Shown one piece after another: positions 1 to 10,226 of a DNA stretch of 64,000 bases. Source of the DNA: Pocillopora verrucosa (lineage: Eukaryota; Cnidaria; Anthozoa; Scleractinia; Pocilloporidae); NCBI RefSeq assembly GCF_036669915.1, contig NC_089325.1:11243231-11307230 (forward strand), in the 5' to 3' direction. The stretch's first letter is position 1. Each line of letters opens with the position of its first letter. The position numbers and the translations under genes were made by a program. Below the pieces are notes generated by a model, which was not told the DNA's origin, did not search any database, and saw only the letters and a program-made list of their open reading frames with translations.

Positions 1-462
1 AATGAACATTACAGAGTATTGTTGGAGTTAAAGACTATCTAAACAATGATGCGAGGCTGCCTTATTTCTTTTTTACGACATATAGCGGAAATGTCATAGA
101 AATTCGTTCTGCTTTGGAGATTTTAGGTAAAGCACTCGGAATGTTTACATACCTAGTATATGGATTTGCCGAACTACAATCTATTTGTGGTCTTCTGGAT
201 ACTTATTGGAGACTTATCACTCTAAGTGGTTCCTATTGTTTGTTTCGTAGAGGAAAGATGGGATCACACGATCCCCTATTTGTTTTCCTTTCATACATCA
301 ATAAAGAAATTAAAACTCCCCGGAAAGCTTAAGAAAAATGAAATACCTTATTTAGGAAAACTATTTCGAAAGCATGTTTTCATTTCCAGGTCTTCAATTA
401 CAGCGTAAGCTTACATGATGATGTGATGATGTAAAAACAGTAACTCTTCCCTCTCGATTTAC

Positions 463-745
463 CAGATTCGCATCTTTCCACGATTTGTTTTCTTGCCAAA
501 TAATGGCTGTTACGCACATATCAATCAATCCCGCAGACGTCTTACTTAGCAGATCCACGTCTGAAAGCACGAGTGTCCGTGACTCAAATGTTATCAAATC
601 GCACACGTCCATACTGATCTTCGAACCTATTGAAAACTCGGCGTCTATTTGGGCAGCACGGGCTGAAAAAAAAGTGACCTTTCTTCCTTTCTGTGTTTCA
701 AATACTTTCAGCTTGAGCGTGTGAGCATGATGGAATTCGCATTAT
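463..745 (-). CDS. Orphan coding segment of an unidentified gene (OB-fold-like)
   Basis: An open frame on the minus strand runs from just after an in-frame TAA near 748 down to a plausible donor, CTG|GTAAAT, at 463/462. If that donor is not used it stays open to 394. A second possible start is the acceptor TTTTTTTTCAG at 663-673, which gives a 200-nt exon of phase 1 to 0. The product alternates short hydrophobic strands with charged turns (LKLKVFETQKGRKVTFFSAR, then IGSKISMDVCDLI, then SRTLVLSDVDLL). That looks like the strand order of RPA-type OB folds, but I do not recognise the family. No start codon, upstream exon or downstream exon could be fixed, so the gene is broken, or continues past the left edge. 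Real coding sequence is likely but not certain. Confidence 0.35.
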
Positions 746-1319
746 CTTGCTTTTATGGCAATACAGAAGGATACCTAAGAGAGAGGCTTACTGTTGTATA
801 AACACATCAATAGCTTTTAAGAGTCTCGGAAGAGTGTCAAATTAAATACTTGAGAAGGGAAATCTGTACAGATTGGCGGTCAGTTTACAAACATATTCTA
901 ACGCAAATGATCTTGTAAACCTAAAATTACAAATTTATGATATAAGAAGACTGACGAGAGAGAATCCCGTGTTTTCAGATTGTTTTCACGCAGAATTCCT
1001 CATACCTCTAGCAGCAAAATTAGTGCGTTTCGCTGCATGTCACAAGTGCCAGGAATGTATATACATTTTTAGACAAGAAAGTCTCTTTCTTAATTAGGAG
1101 TGGTCTTGAAAAAAACTATTTTGGCTCATCATTGGTATAGTACATCAACAGCAGTGTGTTGTTCCAGCTGTTTATGTAATTTAGGCCACATAACTCTAAA
1201 ATGAGGGCGTGATGTTGTCATCGTGGACAGGAGTACGTGTTGCAGAATTCAAATAACATTTTTAATTAGAGCTGAATTGCGGTCAGATATGGAATTAGCA
1301 GACGTGAATAAGAACATCT

Positions 1320-1528
1320 GTTAACTATTTACTTCCCTGATCAAATTTGAAATTCTCCTTTCTGTCAACCATTCAATTCTTATAATCTTAGTTCAGAGAA
1401 TTTAGTATTAGATCAACTAATTATCCCCAAATTGATATTATTCTTTATTCCCATCACTTATCTGGTTGATATTGTATCCGCATTGTAGGGAGAAATTCTT
1501 TCTTGGTCACTCATGGAGATAAAGTGTT
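1320..1528 (+). repeat. Short interspersed repeat, family A
   Basis: Starts with ACTATTTACTTCCCTGATCA and ends at GGTCACTCATGG. It closely matches 43390-43598 in the same orientation, and 45049-45240 and 61470-61675 in reverse. The outer ends have decayed. There is no ORF, so it is probably a non-autonomous (MITE-like) element. Confidence 0.75.
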
Positions 1529-2254
1529 TAAGACAGCTCGTGAAACAGCCACAATTAAGCCAAACTATTGTTAAAGCTTCTAAAATAGCATATTAGCAAG
1601 CGCCAGAAAAATAGAACACAAAAACACAGACTCCCAGTTGACTCTGAACGGAACGTGCCCTCGGATTAACTTGGATAAATTCTGCTCGTTGGAAGAAAGT
1701 TAAATGTACCGGACGTATAGGCTGTGTTTTTCAGCAGAGTGGGAGTAGGCCGAGGGTCAAAGAATCCAAAGTTATATTCAATTGTGTTCTTCTTACAAAT
1801 AACTACTTCAAATTAACCGAAACCAAAATTAACCAAATCAAATTGTATATGAAACTTAGTCCATGAAGTGATGTGAAATTTTGTTTATTTTCTTGAAAAC
1901 CGACCTAGATTGCGCCATGAGTTTTCCAGCACTTATCCAAATGATAGGAAATCCTCTCAGAGACAGTGCGAGAGAAGCAATTAATCCACAATCATCGATC
2001 ATGGCGAAGATGCAAGTGGGTTTCCCTTGCGACTGAAACGTGCCATCCTATCCAAAAATGCTTGATTCAGGAAAACGTCTTTCATGTGCCTAATTGTGTG
2101 ACATAACAGCGATAAGAACAGAGATCGGTTTTGTTTTCCCGTAAAACGTGCCTTCCTGTTTGAAAAGTTAATTGTACTAAAACATTTGACATATGCGTCA
2201 CTGTTTTTTCGGTACTTCGTAAGTCAATTTACTCAGGTAAGCAGGGTTAGTATT

Positions 2255-2345
2255 TTCAACTGGGTGAATAACGTAGATTGGCCTCCGAGTTTAAAAGCTG
2301 ACGTTTCGAGCGTTAGCCTTTTGCCAGAGCGAAGCCCCTTAAAGT
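2255..2345 (+). repeat. Interspersed repeat, family F (GAGCGTTAGCC type)
   Basis: The core AAGCTGACGTTTCGAGCGTT recurs with changes at 11632-11700 and 22635-22715. The upstream part, with TGAATAACGTAGATTGG, is also shared. It is probably a fragment of a longer retroelement tail; class not determined. Confidence 0.6.
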
Positions 2346-2785
2346 GCATAATAGAAGACCACTAAATCTATTTTAAATTTTTTTTTCTCGTGAATACAAT
2401 TCAAGGTCACCATTTGACGATTAAAAAAAATAAACAATAGCGCTTGAAATACATCCCTAAAATTTTTGTCTTTCCAAAGGTCAGGGAAAAACCTCTCAAC
2501 ACACGTGTTACCAAAGACTCAATCTGACTGCGTGCGCGTGAATGATTTGTCACGAGCTGGAATTTCCCCGGAAGTCAAACAGCGGTTAACAATTGCATCA
2601 TCAGAAGTATTTACGTAACAAGTTTGACATCCTTCCGTAACCCACCCACACAACTCCCGTTGGTACAGGAATCACATAAGGACGGACTTAACTTGTTTCT
2701 GTCAGGCAGACGTGATTCATCAGCTGAAGTAACCACACTCTTACTGAACATCAGCGGACGAGAGTCAGAGCAGAAATTGTGAGCC

Positions 2786-4098
2786 ATGGAAGTTCATGCA
2801 TGTCTCTTGGTGGTCTCATACTTATTGGCGTCCTGTCATGCCGGCCTTATTCAAAAGCCTGTGTTGGAGCATCCTCAGCAGGTTTTTTGTAAAGCAGACT
2901 TTGGTGAGTTTTGCGCTTCATTGAAAATTTTAAGAGATCATGGTTCTGTTAAAGTAGCAATGACCATGTGTCAGTTTAGGGTTTATAGGGATCCCAGGCT
3001 CTTGTTTTATGTTGCAATATTCAATCGACAGCCGGCCCGGTTGAAAAGGGTCCTATGACGGATTTGAGTTCATCATTCAACTTATAAGGATTCAAGAAGG
3101 AAAGCTTAAGTTTTGGAGCTCAACACCAGGGATTCCTGCCACAATTTTATTTGTCTTTCAGAATTGTCTCACCCAATTAAGCGTTAAATGGTCAATGAAA
3201 AATTAGTTTCAAATTGTCGGGAGAACTGAAAAAGGAATCAAAGAAGCTTATGTGTGGCATACCATAACAAGAAAGTGGTAGATCAAGGCAGATGAAATTT
3301 GAATAAGTTTAAAAGTTACGAACCTAAATTTGCACCAAACTTCTGTAATAATGTCGCTTAGCTTTGAAAATAAAGAAACAGGCGCGCGACCTACGCTGAT
3401 TTGCTTATGAGCCCGCGATTTTGGGGATAAATATCCTTTGAACTGGCGAAGTTCAATGCTGTAATTTGTTATTTAACGAAAGGGTCTACATATTGCAAAG
3501 TTTTCACGACACTATCTTTTCCATCACAGTTATACGTGCCGATGTTGTGTCGGGACCTGAAACAGATCCGGAAGGTCACTATGAAGTTTTCAGCATTAAC
3601 ATCACGGAAGTCTTCAGAGGATTGTCACGCGGACCTGCCCTGAACGCTACCAAACTTTACACTCCCGGTAATATGTCGACAGAGAGAGTGACTGGCCCTT
3701 ATGGGATCAGAGCAGGCGTTGAGTACCTTTTGCACGGCGAAATTTTGAAAGGTGTAGGAATGTATACGAGATTCTCCTCATTGCGGAAGGAGTGGAATAA
3801 TGTGACCCCACAAGAGAGAGAAAAATTTCAGTATTATGAAGCCGGATGTCGTCAATGTCAGTTGAAACTGTGTGGTGAAACCGACCTAGAATGTCAGAAA
3901 AAGTTGCCCGGATGTGAGATGAAGGCAAATCAGTTAGCCCCCTGGCAGTTCTTGAAATCGTTTTGCTGGCATAGGTATGAGCACTGTGAAGTGGATGCAA
4001 CTGGTGAGCAGTGTTACTGGAGGAAAACAGACGAACCGAAAGAATGCGAGGAGAGCAATCCTTCTTCCATAAATAGCTTTCAAGGCGTCGAGGCATGA
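2786..4098 (+). CDS. Secreted TIMP-like (netrin-like domain) protein 1
   Basis: Two exons, 2786-2903 and 3530-4098, joined in phase 1 across a 626-nt GT-AG intron, give 228 aa. The ATG at 2786 opens a signal peptide (hydrophobic LLVVSYLLASCHA). The block HPQQVFCKADFVIRADVVSG is diagnostic of TIMP domains and is split by the intron at its conserved place. The C-terminal part keeps the cysteine-rich TIMP knot (GCRQC, KLC, LECQ, PGCE, FCW, HCE, QCYW). TIMPs bind metalloproteinase active sites through Cys1-x-Cys3 at the mature N-terminus. Here that stretch is GLIQKPVLEH, and the partners of Cys1 and Cys3 (TIMP-2 Cys72, Cys101) are also absent; only the Cys13-Cys126 pair remains. Possible N-glycosylation sites are NIT, NAT, NMS and NVT. 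AATAAA lies at 4147. Family assignment is firm; inhibitory activity is doubtful. Confidence 0.9.
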
Positions 4099-4600
4099 AA
4101 TATGAGCAGATGGGAAAAAAACTTGTACCTTCAAATGAGACTTAAAAATAAAATAAAAATACGATATTATTCGGTGCTTATAAATTGCCAGTTCAATGTA
4201 AACTTAGATATACCTTTCTTAGGAATGATGTTAAGTTGTATCAAATAGATATCTGTGAGAGCTGTAGACATCAAAGTAAATCAATTAAAGCTTTTAAGAC
4301 GAAGAATACTTCTCAAGATTCTTTTTTATGATCGATATTGACAGCCAAGGGAACTGTGTACAACTTTAAGGAAAGCAAATATGAAAACTCATATCTTACC
4401 AATTGGGTAATATCACGAATGCATAGAAATACGACCATAAAACAAAACATTTCTATTTCTCGGGCTAAAATCTTTGATCGAGTTTTGTCTCATCCGTTTA
4501 TCACAGCAACTCTTGTGGGAAAAGGTCACCCGTTTACCTTAACTCCTTCCATCTGAACTCAGGCGAAACCTCTCGTAGCATTAATTATGAAGATGGGGAA

Positions 4601-4702
4601 TGAAGGGGGTGTGGTGGAGAAATCCGTGTGTACTCATGACACTCATTCTGAAAGGGGTGGGGTGGGGAAATCCGTGTGTACTCGTGACACTCTCATTGTG
4701 AC
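4601..4702 (+). repeat. Tandem duplication of a ~50-bp unit
   Basis: Two adjacent copies share GAAATCCGTGTGTACTC and TGACACTC. They lie between the two TIMP-like genes. The next ~60 bases are an AT-rich degenerate GATAAT tract. Confidence 0.7.
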
Positions 4703-5144
4703 ATGATAATGCTTACGATAATAATCTTGATTATGATAATGAAAATGATGATATATAACAATACATGACATCATATTGGATGAGTTTTGAGTGATAGCAT
4801 GAGAAAATAACGGTGATAGATTTCGTTTACATTCCTCGGATTCGCACTTTTTCGCAATCTGAATTTCTAGTTTTGTATCTTATTGACTTAGAAAAAATAT
4901 TCTCACGGGAACCTCAATCCCTCCTCCTTTGCAATGAGGTCTATCGCCGTCTTTTGAAACGGGTTTGTTCTCAATGGAGCCAAACACTGATATATTGGCC
5001 ATTATTTAATCTCGAAGAGTGTGAAATTAGGGTCAAGTAAGGATATTTATTTAAAGGTCCGGGTTTTATTCTGGGTTAGAATAAAGTCACCCATCCAGGC
5101 GGTAATCAGTTTCTATAACATGAAGCCACTAAGAATATGAAGGG

Positions 5145-5325
5145 GATGCCATTTTATTGCAAGGTTGCACCCCAGCATTTCCGAAACAGTTCCTTGGCTC
5201 CCATTAACACACGCGGGTGGAGAGAGGCGCTTTGCGTAAAAAGTCTCGCCCATGGATTCGTCCAGGTCTCGAACCCAGACTTCATGACCCGGTCTCTGTA
5301 TAGATTGGCGGTCAGCTGGTTACTA
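5145..5325 (+). repeat. Interspersed repeat, family D
   Basis: Contains GGTTGCACCCCAGCATTTCC, a GGGTGGAGAGAGGCGCTTTG block and GTCTCGAACCCAGAC. The same order of blocks recurs near 10905-11050 and 22345-22520. It ends in GATTGGCGGTCAG, also present at 872-884 upstream of TIMP-like gene 1. Confidence 0.65.
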
Positions 5326-6634
5326 ACACAAGTGCCATATGCATATTAATTCATAAAGACCTAGAATTGGGATTTTTTTTTCTTGTTTACGCCTAAAGGA
5401 TTTCGCAAACTTGTGGCAGCCAAAATGATTCGTCTCACAGCCTCAAGTGCTATGAAATCTCTATTACTGAGGCAACAGTTAGTGTTATCGAGTTACAAAA
5501 GCTACGTCAATTATTTGTTTTGCTGACCGCCAATAGCTCTTTTCTACTTGAAGAGAAGTGCGTTATTCCGTCTGTTTGCAATTCAATACGGGCCAGACAA
5601 CCCTCAAGTGGCTTTTGTGGTTGTTGTAGGCGGGAAACGGGTTTCAGAATAAAAATAATTGGGGCTTGCTTGTAACTGAATTGTGGTCAAATATGGAATA
5701 AGCGGACGTGAATAAAACATAAAGCTGTCAGACAAATCTTTAATTTAAAACCTATATAACAGCCTATTTATAAGCTTTAAAAAAATCAGCAAAAACACGG
5801 AATACCAGTTGGCTCCGATCCGAACGTGCCTTCGCTTACCTTTAATTTATTCTGCTCGTAAAAGAATCCTAGAGTCCAAAGACGTAGACTGTTTTTACGT
5901 AGGAAAGTAGGCGGGTATATGGCACGTTTTGTTGACAAAACACCAAGAGAAACCCCTTAACACACTCAGAGCTGAGTATAACTAAATGAAAACATGACAA
6001 GACTGTTTCAATGTTTCTCTATAAAAAACCTCTCTTCAAATGAAATTGGGTCTTTTTCGTTTTTTGTTTCTTTAAGTGGTTGGGAAAGGACGTGACTTCC
6101 TACTGAAATTCTAATTCATTTTACCATTTGGCACGTGCGTGACTTCGTAAACCCCAAGAAACTTCTGCCAAACGAAAGCATTGGGGAGAACGATCTTTTT
6201 TCCTTTGGCTTACACGTTTAAAAATATCAAACTTACAAAAATATCTGGCATTTCTGTGAACTTGACCTTCATGACTTCGTAACTCCATACGCCGTAGTAG
6301 CTAAGCCTTTAGCATATAACAGCAGATGAATTCATCTTGGTTTTTTCTTTCTTTCTTTCGAGAAAACAATCTGTGTTAATCAAGATATCCGTCTTGGATA
6401 AATTGCTTGAATAACTTCCGTAAAATTTTTACCAGTCTAAAGAGGCACTGAAATCCGTATGAGCGCGTCGCTTAAGGTGTAAATTGTCTCCATCCAAGTG
6501 GAGGGCTTGTCCCAACCTAGAATGTTCGGCGGAAGTCGGGTAACAGTCAACATTTGTATTTCGAGTTATGATATTTTCGTGTCCACTTTAAATTCCTCAC
6601 GGAATCCGCCCACCCAACTCCCAGTTACACAGGA
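5326..6634. other. Intergenic DNA upstream of TIMP-like gene 2
   Basis: No gene seen. Large parts align with DNA upstream of TIMP-like gene 1, including GGAATA(A)GCGGACGTGAATA and a TTCTGCTCGT block, so the duplication included regulatory DNA. Confidence 0.6.
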
Positions 6635-6642
6635 TATAAATA
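6635..6642 (+). promoter_or_regulatory. TATA box of TIMP-like gene 2
   Basis: TATAAATA lies 91 nt upstream of the ATG. It follows a CCACCCAACTCCCAGTTACA block that is conserved upstream of gene 1 (2645-2665). At the matching place gene 1 has a degraded sequence (ATCACATAAG), so the two paralogues may be expressed differently. Confidence 0.5.
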
Positions 6643-6725
6643 TAGACGAACCGTCGCTTTTCTCAATCAGCCAAAGGTGATTCAAGAACTTCAACAGGCG
6701 AAAGTCAAAACAGAAATTAGAAGCC

Positions 6726-7818
6726 ATGGAAGTTCACCCGCGTCTCATAGTGATGTTATGTTTGATTGCATCTTGTTATGGAGGTATCATTCAGTCGGAA
6801 CATCCCCAACTAGCTTTTTGTAAAGCGGATTTCGGTGAGTTCATAGAATTTTTGAAGATCCTTAGAAATCATAATGCTTTTAACAAGTTGCAACTTAGAG
6901 TTGTAGATCAAAAAGTTCGCAACTGAGAGAAAGCACAACTTGAAACTGTCCTGGTTAGATTGAATTTGGACATTTATGTGCATGTTCCAGGATGGTAAAA
7001 GAAAAAACATTTGACTTCGGATTGTGCGTGTAAGTTTTCACGTTTTTCAATGGGTTTAGAGAAAAAAAAAAAAAAAAAAAGGAGAGAGAGAGAGACAAAG
7101 GAAAGTGTCAAGTGTCGGAAATGCCATTGTTTATTGACGTTACCGGTATTTTTTCATTATCTAATTATTATTATTGATATCATCTAATTTTTATTATCAT
7201 TATTATTATTTTACAGTGATACGTGCCCACATCGATTCGGGACCTGAAACAGAGGGTAACTATTTTGTTTTCAAGATAACCATTAAAGAAATTTTCAAAG
7301 GGTTGTCGCTCGGACGTCAAGGTAAGGCCTTCGGTTTGCTGGAAACAGAATTCAAGACGAAACTTTACAGCCCCGACGGCAGGACCTCTGATAAAGTGAC
7401 CGGACCATTTGGGATCAGAACGGGAGTCGAGTACCTCTTGTTTGGGGATATTCTGCACGGCGGGAGGCTGTTTACGAAATTCTCCTTTCTGCGAGAGGAC
7501 TGGGACACGGTGACTCCACGAAAAAAAGCAAACCTTCGGGGGTACTATGAGGCCGGATGCCGTCAATGTCAGATCAGGCCATGTGGTGAATCTGACTTGG
7601 AATGTCGCAAAAAGTTACCCGGATGTGAGAAGAGAGCGACCCAGACTCCGTACTTGTATCAATGGACGCTTCTATCGAGGTGTTGGAAGCAATTTGAGCA
7701 CTGCGAGGTTGATGCAACTGGTCTGCAATGTAACTGGAACGAAACAAGGGAATCGAAACGATGTAAGGAAAGAAACTCATTGCCCCTTCCTTTTAGAGGC
7801 AATTCATATGATGCATAA
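6726..7818 (+). CDS. Secreted TIMP-like (netrin-like domain) protein 2
   Basis: A tandem paralogue of the preceding gene. Exons 6726-6834 and 7217-7818 share its phase-1 intron position and encode 236 aa. A signal peptide (RLIVMLCLIASCYG) precedes GIIQSEHPQLAFCKADF. That mature end aligns without gaps to human TIMP-2 (13 residues up to the conserved Cys13), but Cys1 is Gly and Cys3 is Ile. The partner cysteines at TIMP-2 Cys72 and Cys101 are missing too (SDKVTGPFG and TKFSFLREDW). The C-terminal knot is intact (AGCRQC, RPCG, LECR, PGCE, RCW, HCEVDATGLQCNW). The short intron ends in an (ATT)-rich tract before TTTTACAG. Retention of the same loss in both copies argues for a selected, non-canonical function. 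Confidence 0.9.
7059..7097 (+). repeat. Poly(A) plus (GA)n low-complexity tract
   Basis: A run of about 19 A followed by GGAGAGAGAGAGAGAGAC inside the intron of TIMP-like gene 2. The base count in such runs is unreliable. Confidence 0.8.
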
Positions 7819-7970
7819 ACAGCTGAACTTGACCTAACTATTATCTTTAAGTGAAACTAATTAATTTGTAGTTTTGCTCTGGTATTTTTTGAAGTTATTA
7901 TTCACTGAGTTACTGCTTTTAAACATTTTATTGTAAAACGTGTTAGAGTTCTAGAATAGAGATGTTTGTA

Positions 7971-8008
7971 TTATTATTATTACTATTATTATTATTATTA
8001 TTATTAAC
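7971..8008 (+). repeat. (ATT)n microsatellite
   Basis: TATTATTATTACTATTATTA and onward, about 12 near-perfect trinucleotide units with one interruption. Confidence 0.85.
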
Positions 8009-9517
8009 TAAACAAGCACTTTTTGCAATGACTTTGTCAGTCAAACTAATGGTTTGATTCTTTAAATAACAAAAAAATGTTACCCAAAGGAACAAACTCG
8101 TCCATAGTGACGGTATAGAGATATGAGTAAACAGTGGCTAACTCCTTTGTTGATTAAAGCTTAAAATTCAAAAAACATTTTCTCCAAGGTCGAATCACAT
8201 TAAGCATTGCAACTTATAACTTCTAGACTATTTGTGCACTTCAGAGTAAAGCGTTACTTAACATAATCCTCCGTCTCGAACTGAGAACATTGGTCAATTT
8301 GTATCTTTCATGGGATCACTTATCTAATCCGTGCGGGCAAAGGTTATCTATTTTCCGTGAATGAGTCTGTCTCCACACAGGGAGCCCCTCAGAGGCTAGG
8401 GGCGTGGCGAAGCGTGTTCGTCTTCCGACAGGCAGAGCCCTTCAGAGGGAAAGGCTTATGAGGTCCGCAAAGGTCACAACATGATTCCATCCACCTTCGC
8501 GGATGTCCTTCGGGAAAAAATTCGTACGCGCGCTAGTTTCATTAAAATCCTAGCAAACTATATATCAGAAGAAAGAGCGGCATTTCTTTTAAGGAAGTGT
8601 CAAGAGCCGGTAAGGCGTGATACGACCGAAGGTTCTTCTATTGAATTTATCGGGTAATGGATGCCGCAGCACGAGCAAAATGGCTACGCAGTCTTATTCA
8701 CAAAGCTTCAATCAACCAAAGTAGGTCGGGCTTCTTCGATATTCTGATTGGTTGTCTAGATATCGGAATCTAAAGTTGGAGTAGCTAAAAATATGCGAGG
8801 CGTGTTGCGTAAATGGACGCCACGGGACAAATATTTCAAATATCAAAATACACACTTTCTTTTGTGTTTTGGCGAAATTTGACGAAAATCGGTCAAATCG
8901 ATATACCCTATAAATTCGCTCAAAGCGGTTGTAATCCTCTAAAAATCAAATGCGAGATTTTAGCTCATAAAGGTTCGCAAACAACAAGCGCCACGCCATG
9001 AGATCATCTCGCCTCCTGAAACCGCAAACCAATAGGACAAGGGACCTGCCGGCGTCATTTACGATGGATCAAGATTTCCCGGGAAAAGTAGCCCATCGCA
9101 GACACGTTTATTTTGTTATCTCGATGGCTTAAAGAGCGTTGAGGAGGACGATACAATAATTAGCAAAGTTGCCAAAAGCAAAGGAAAAACCAACGGCAAA
9201 AATGGAAAACCGGAAAATGTGCTGAGGAGCGAGACAACGAATCGTCATACAGCTTTCAAAATTACGATTCGAGGAAATATAGATTGTTAATATTTTTGTA
9301 CTGGCTGGTACTTGCATACAGAAAAAGGAAACCTCGTTTTCAACATCATGTATAGCAATTTTTGGTTTGACGGCGACTTCTCTGTTCGAAATCTGGATGC
9401 CAGCGTGGAGCTCCGCTAGTACCAGTCGCTTTCTCAAAAGATTTTCTTTTCTTTTCTTTTCTTGACAAAATGGTACTTTCTTTCTTGTTTTTTTTTTTTT
9501 TTTTTCCTTCCACTTTT

Positions 9518-9566
9518 GATTTTTCCACGAGCAAAGATTTTTCCACGAGCAAAGATTTTTCCAAAG
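9518..9566 (+). repeat. 18-bp tandem repeat, 2.6 copies
   Basis: GATTTTTCCACGAGCAAA is repeated exactly twice and then partly (GATTTTTCCAAAG). It directly follows a T-rich, poly-T tract. Confidence 0.85.
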
Positions 9567-10156
9567 AGATTCCACGTGTGAATTTTGTAAAGTGCACGAT
9601 GTAAACAAAATATGGAAATAACATGAAAATCGAGCCTCACCATAAGCGGCTGCCGCGAAAAATCCCCAGGGGATTCGCCCACGTCCCAGATTATGACGCC
9701 TTCCTGATTTACTAACTTTTATATGAAAATACGTTTTTCTTAATAACTCGGGTGCATTTTAAAGATTTCGGAAAATGTTTTTATGCAAATGTTAGGTTGA
9801 ATGTTTGAATTCTGTGTAGTCAAATAAAAGAAAAATAAATTTTTTCGGCCTCTGAAGGTGGGAAGTAACCTTAGACAAAAAGAAAAATCTTCTTAATAGC
9901 CGGGTTCTTTATTTACATACAGCTATTTCATATTTACAACGAGACAGCCTATTTAGATAATAGCGATTTATTTGGAATATACCGTTATATTCCTTCTAAG
10001 CCTTCAAGAGCTGACCTGGAAAAAGTGTTTTAGTATAGCAAGGACTGAGCAAGACTAAATTAGAGAGTAAAATTACTTCCAACTTAGAAAGGCTATTGAA
10101 CCTTGCTTTATACTAATATAAGTTCAAAGTTAAGAACCAGGGAGACGCAGACGCTT

Positions 10157-10162
10157 TTTATT
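10157..10162 (-). promoter_or_regulatory. Candidate poly(A) signal of the MFSD12-like gene
   Basis: AATAAA on the minus strand, 65 nt past the proposed stop codon. This supports the terminal exon chosen for that gene. Confidence 0.5.
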
Positions 10163-10226
10163 AAATTTTGCAAGAGCTATCATTTCTTTCCCTTCTCTCT
10201 TCTCATTTTCCTTCATCCTCTGCCTC

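Larger units (their letters stand above)
746..2785. other. Intergenic DNA upstream of TIMP-like gene 1
   Basis: No convincing gene. It holds a family A repeat (1320-1528), a copy of the CGTTTCGAGCGTTAGCC repeat (about 2255-2345), and segments homologous to the upstream DNA of the second TIMP-like gene. For example, 1271-1320 matches 5677-5722 and 1600-1740 matches about 5780-5920. Confidence 0.6.
7819..10226. other. Intergenic DNA between TIMP-like 2 and the MFSD12-like gene
   Basis: Holds the 3' flank of TIMP-like 2, the (ATT)n microsatellite, an AT-rich and T-rich stretch at 9440-9510, and an 18-bp tandem repeat. The minus-strand ORF at 9129-9608 is mostly translated homopurine tract, and I do not accept it as a gene. 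Confidence 0.5.

Noticed and set aside
9129..9608. 159-aa minus-strand ORF with Lys-rich stretch
   Set aside because: The frame runs through a poly-T/T-rich tract and an 18-bp tandem repeat. No splice context and no recognisable domain.
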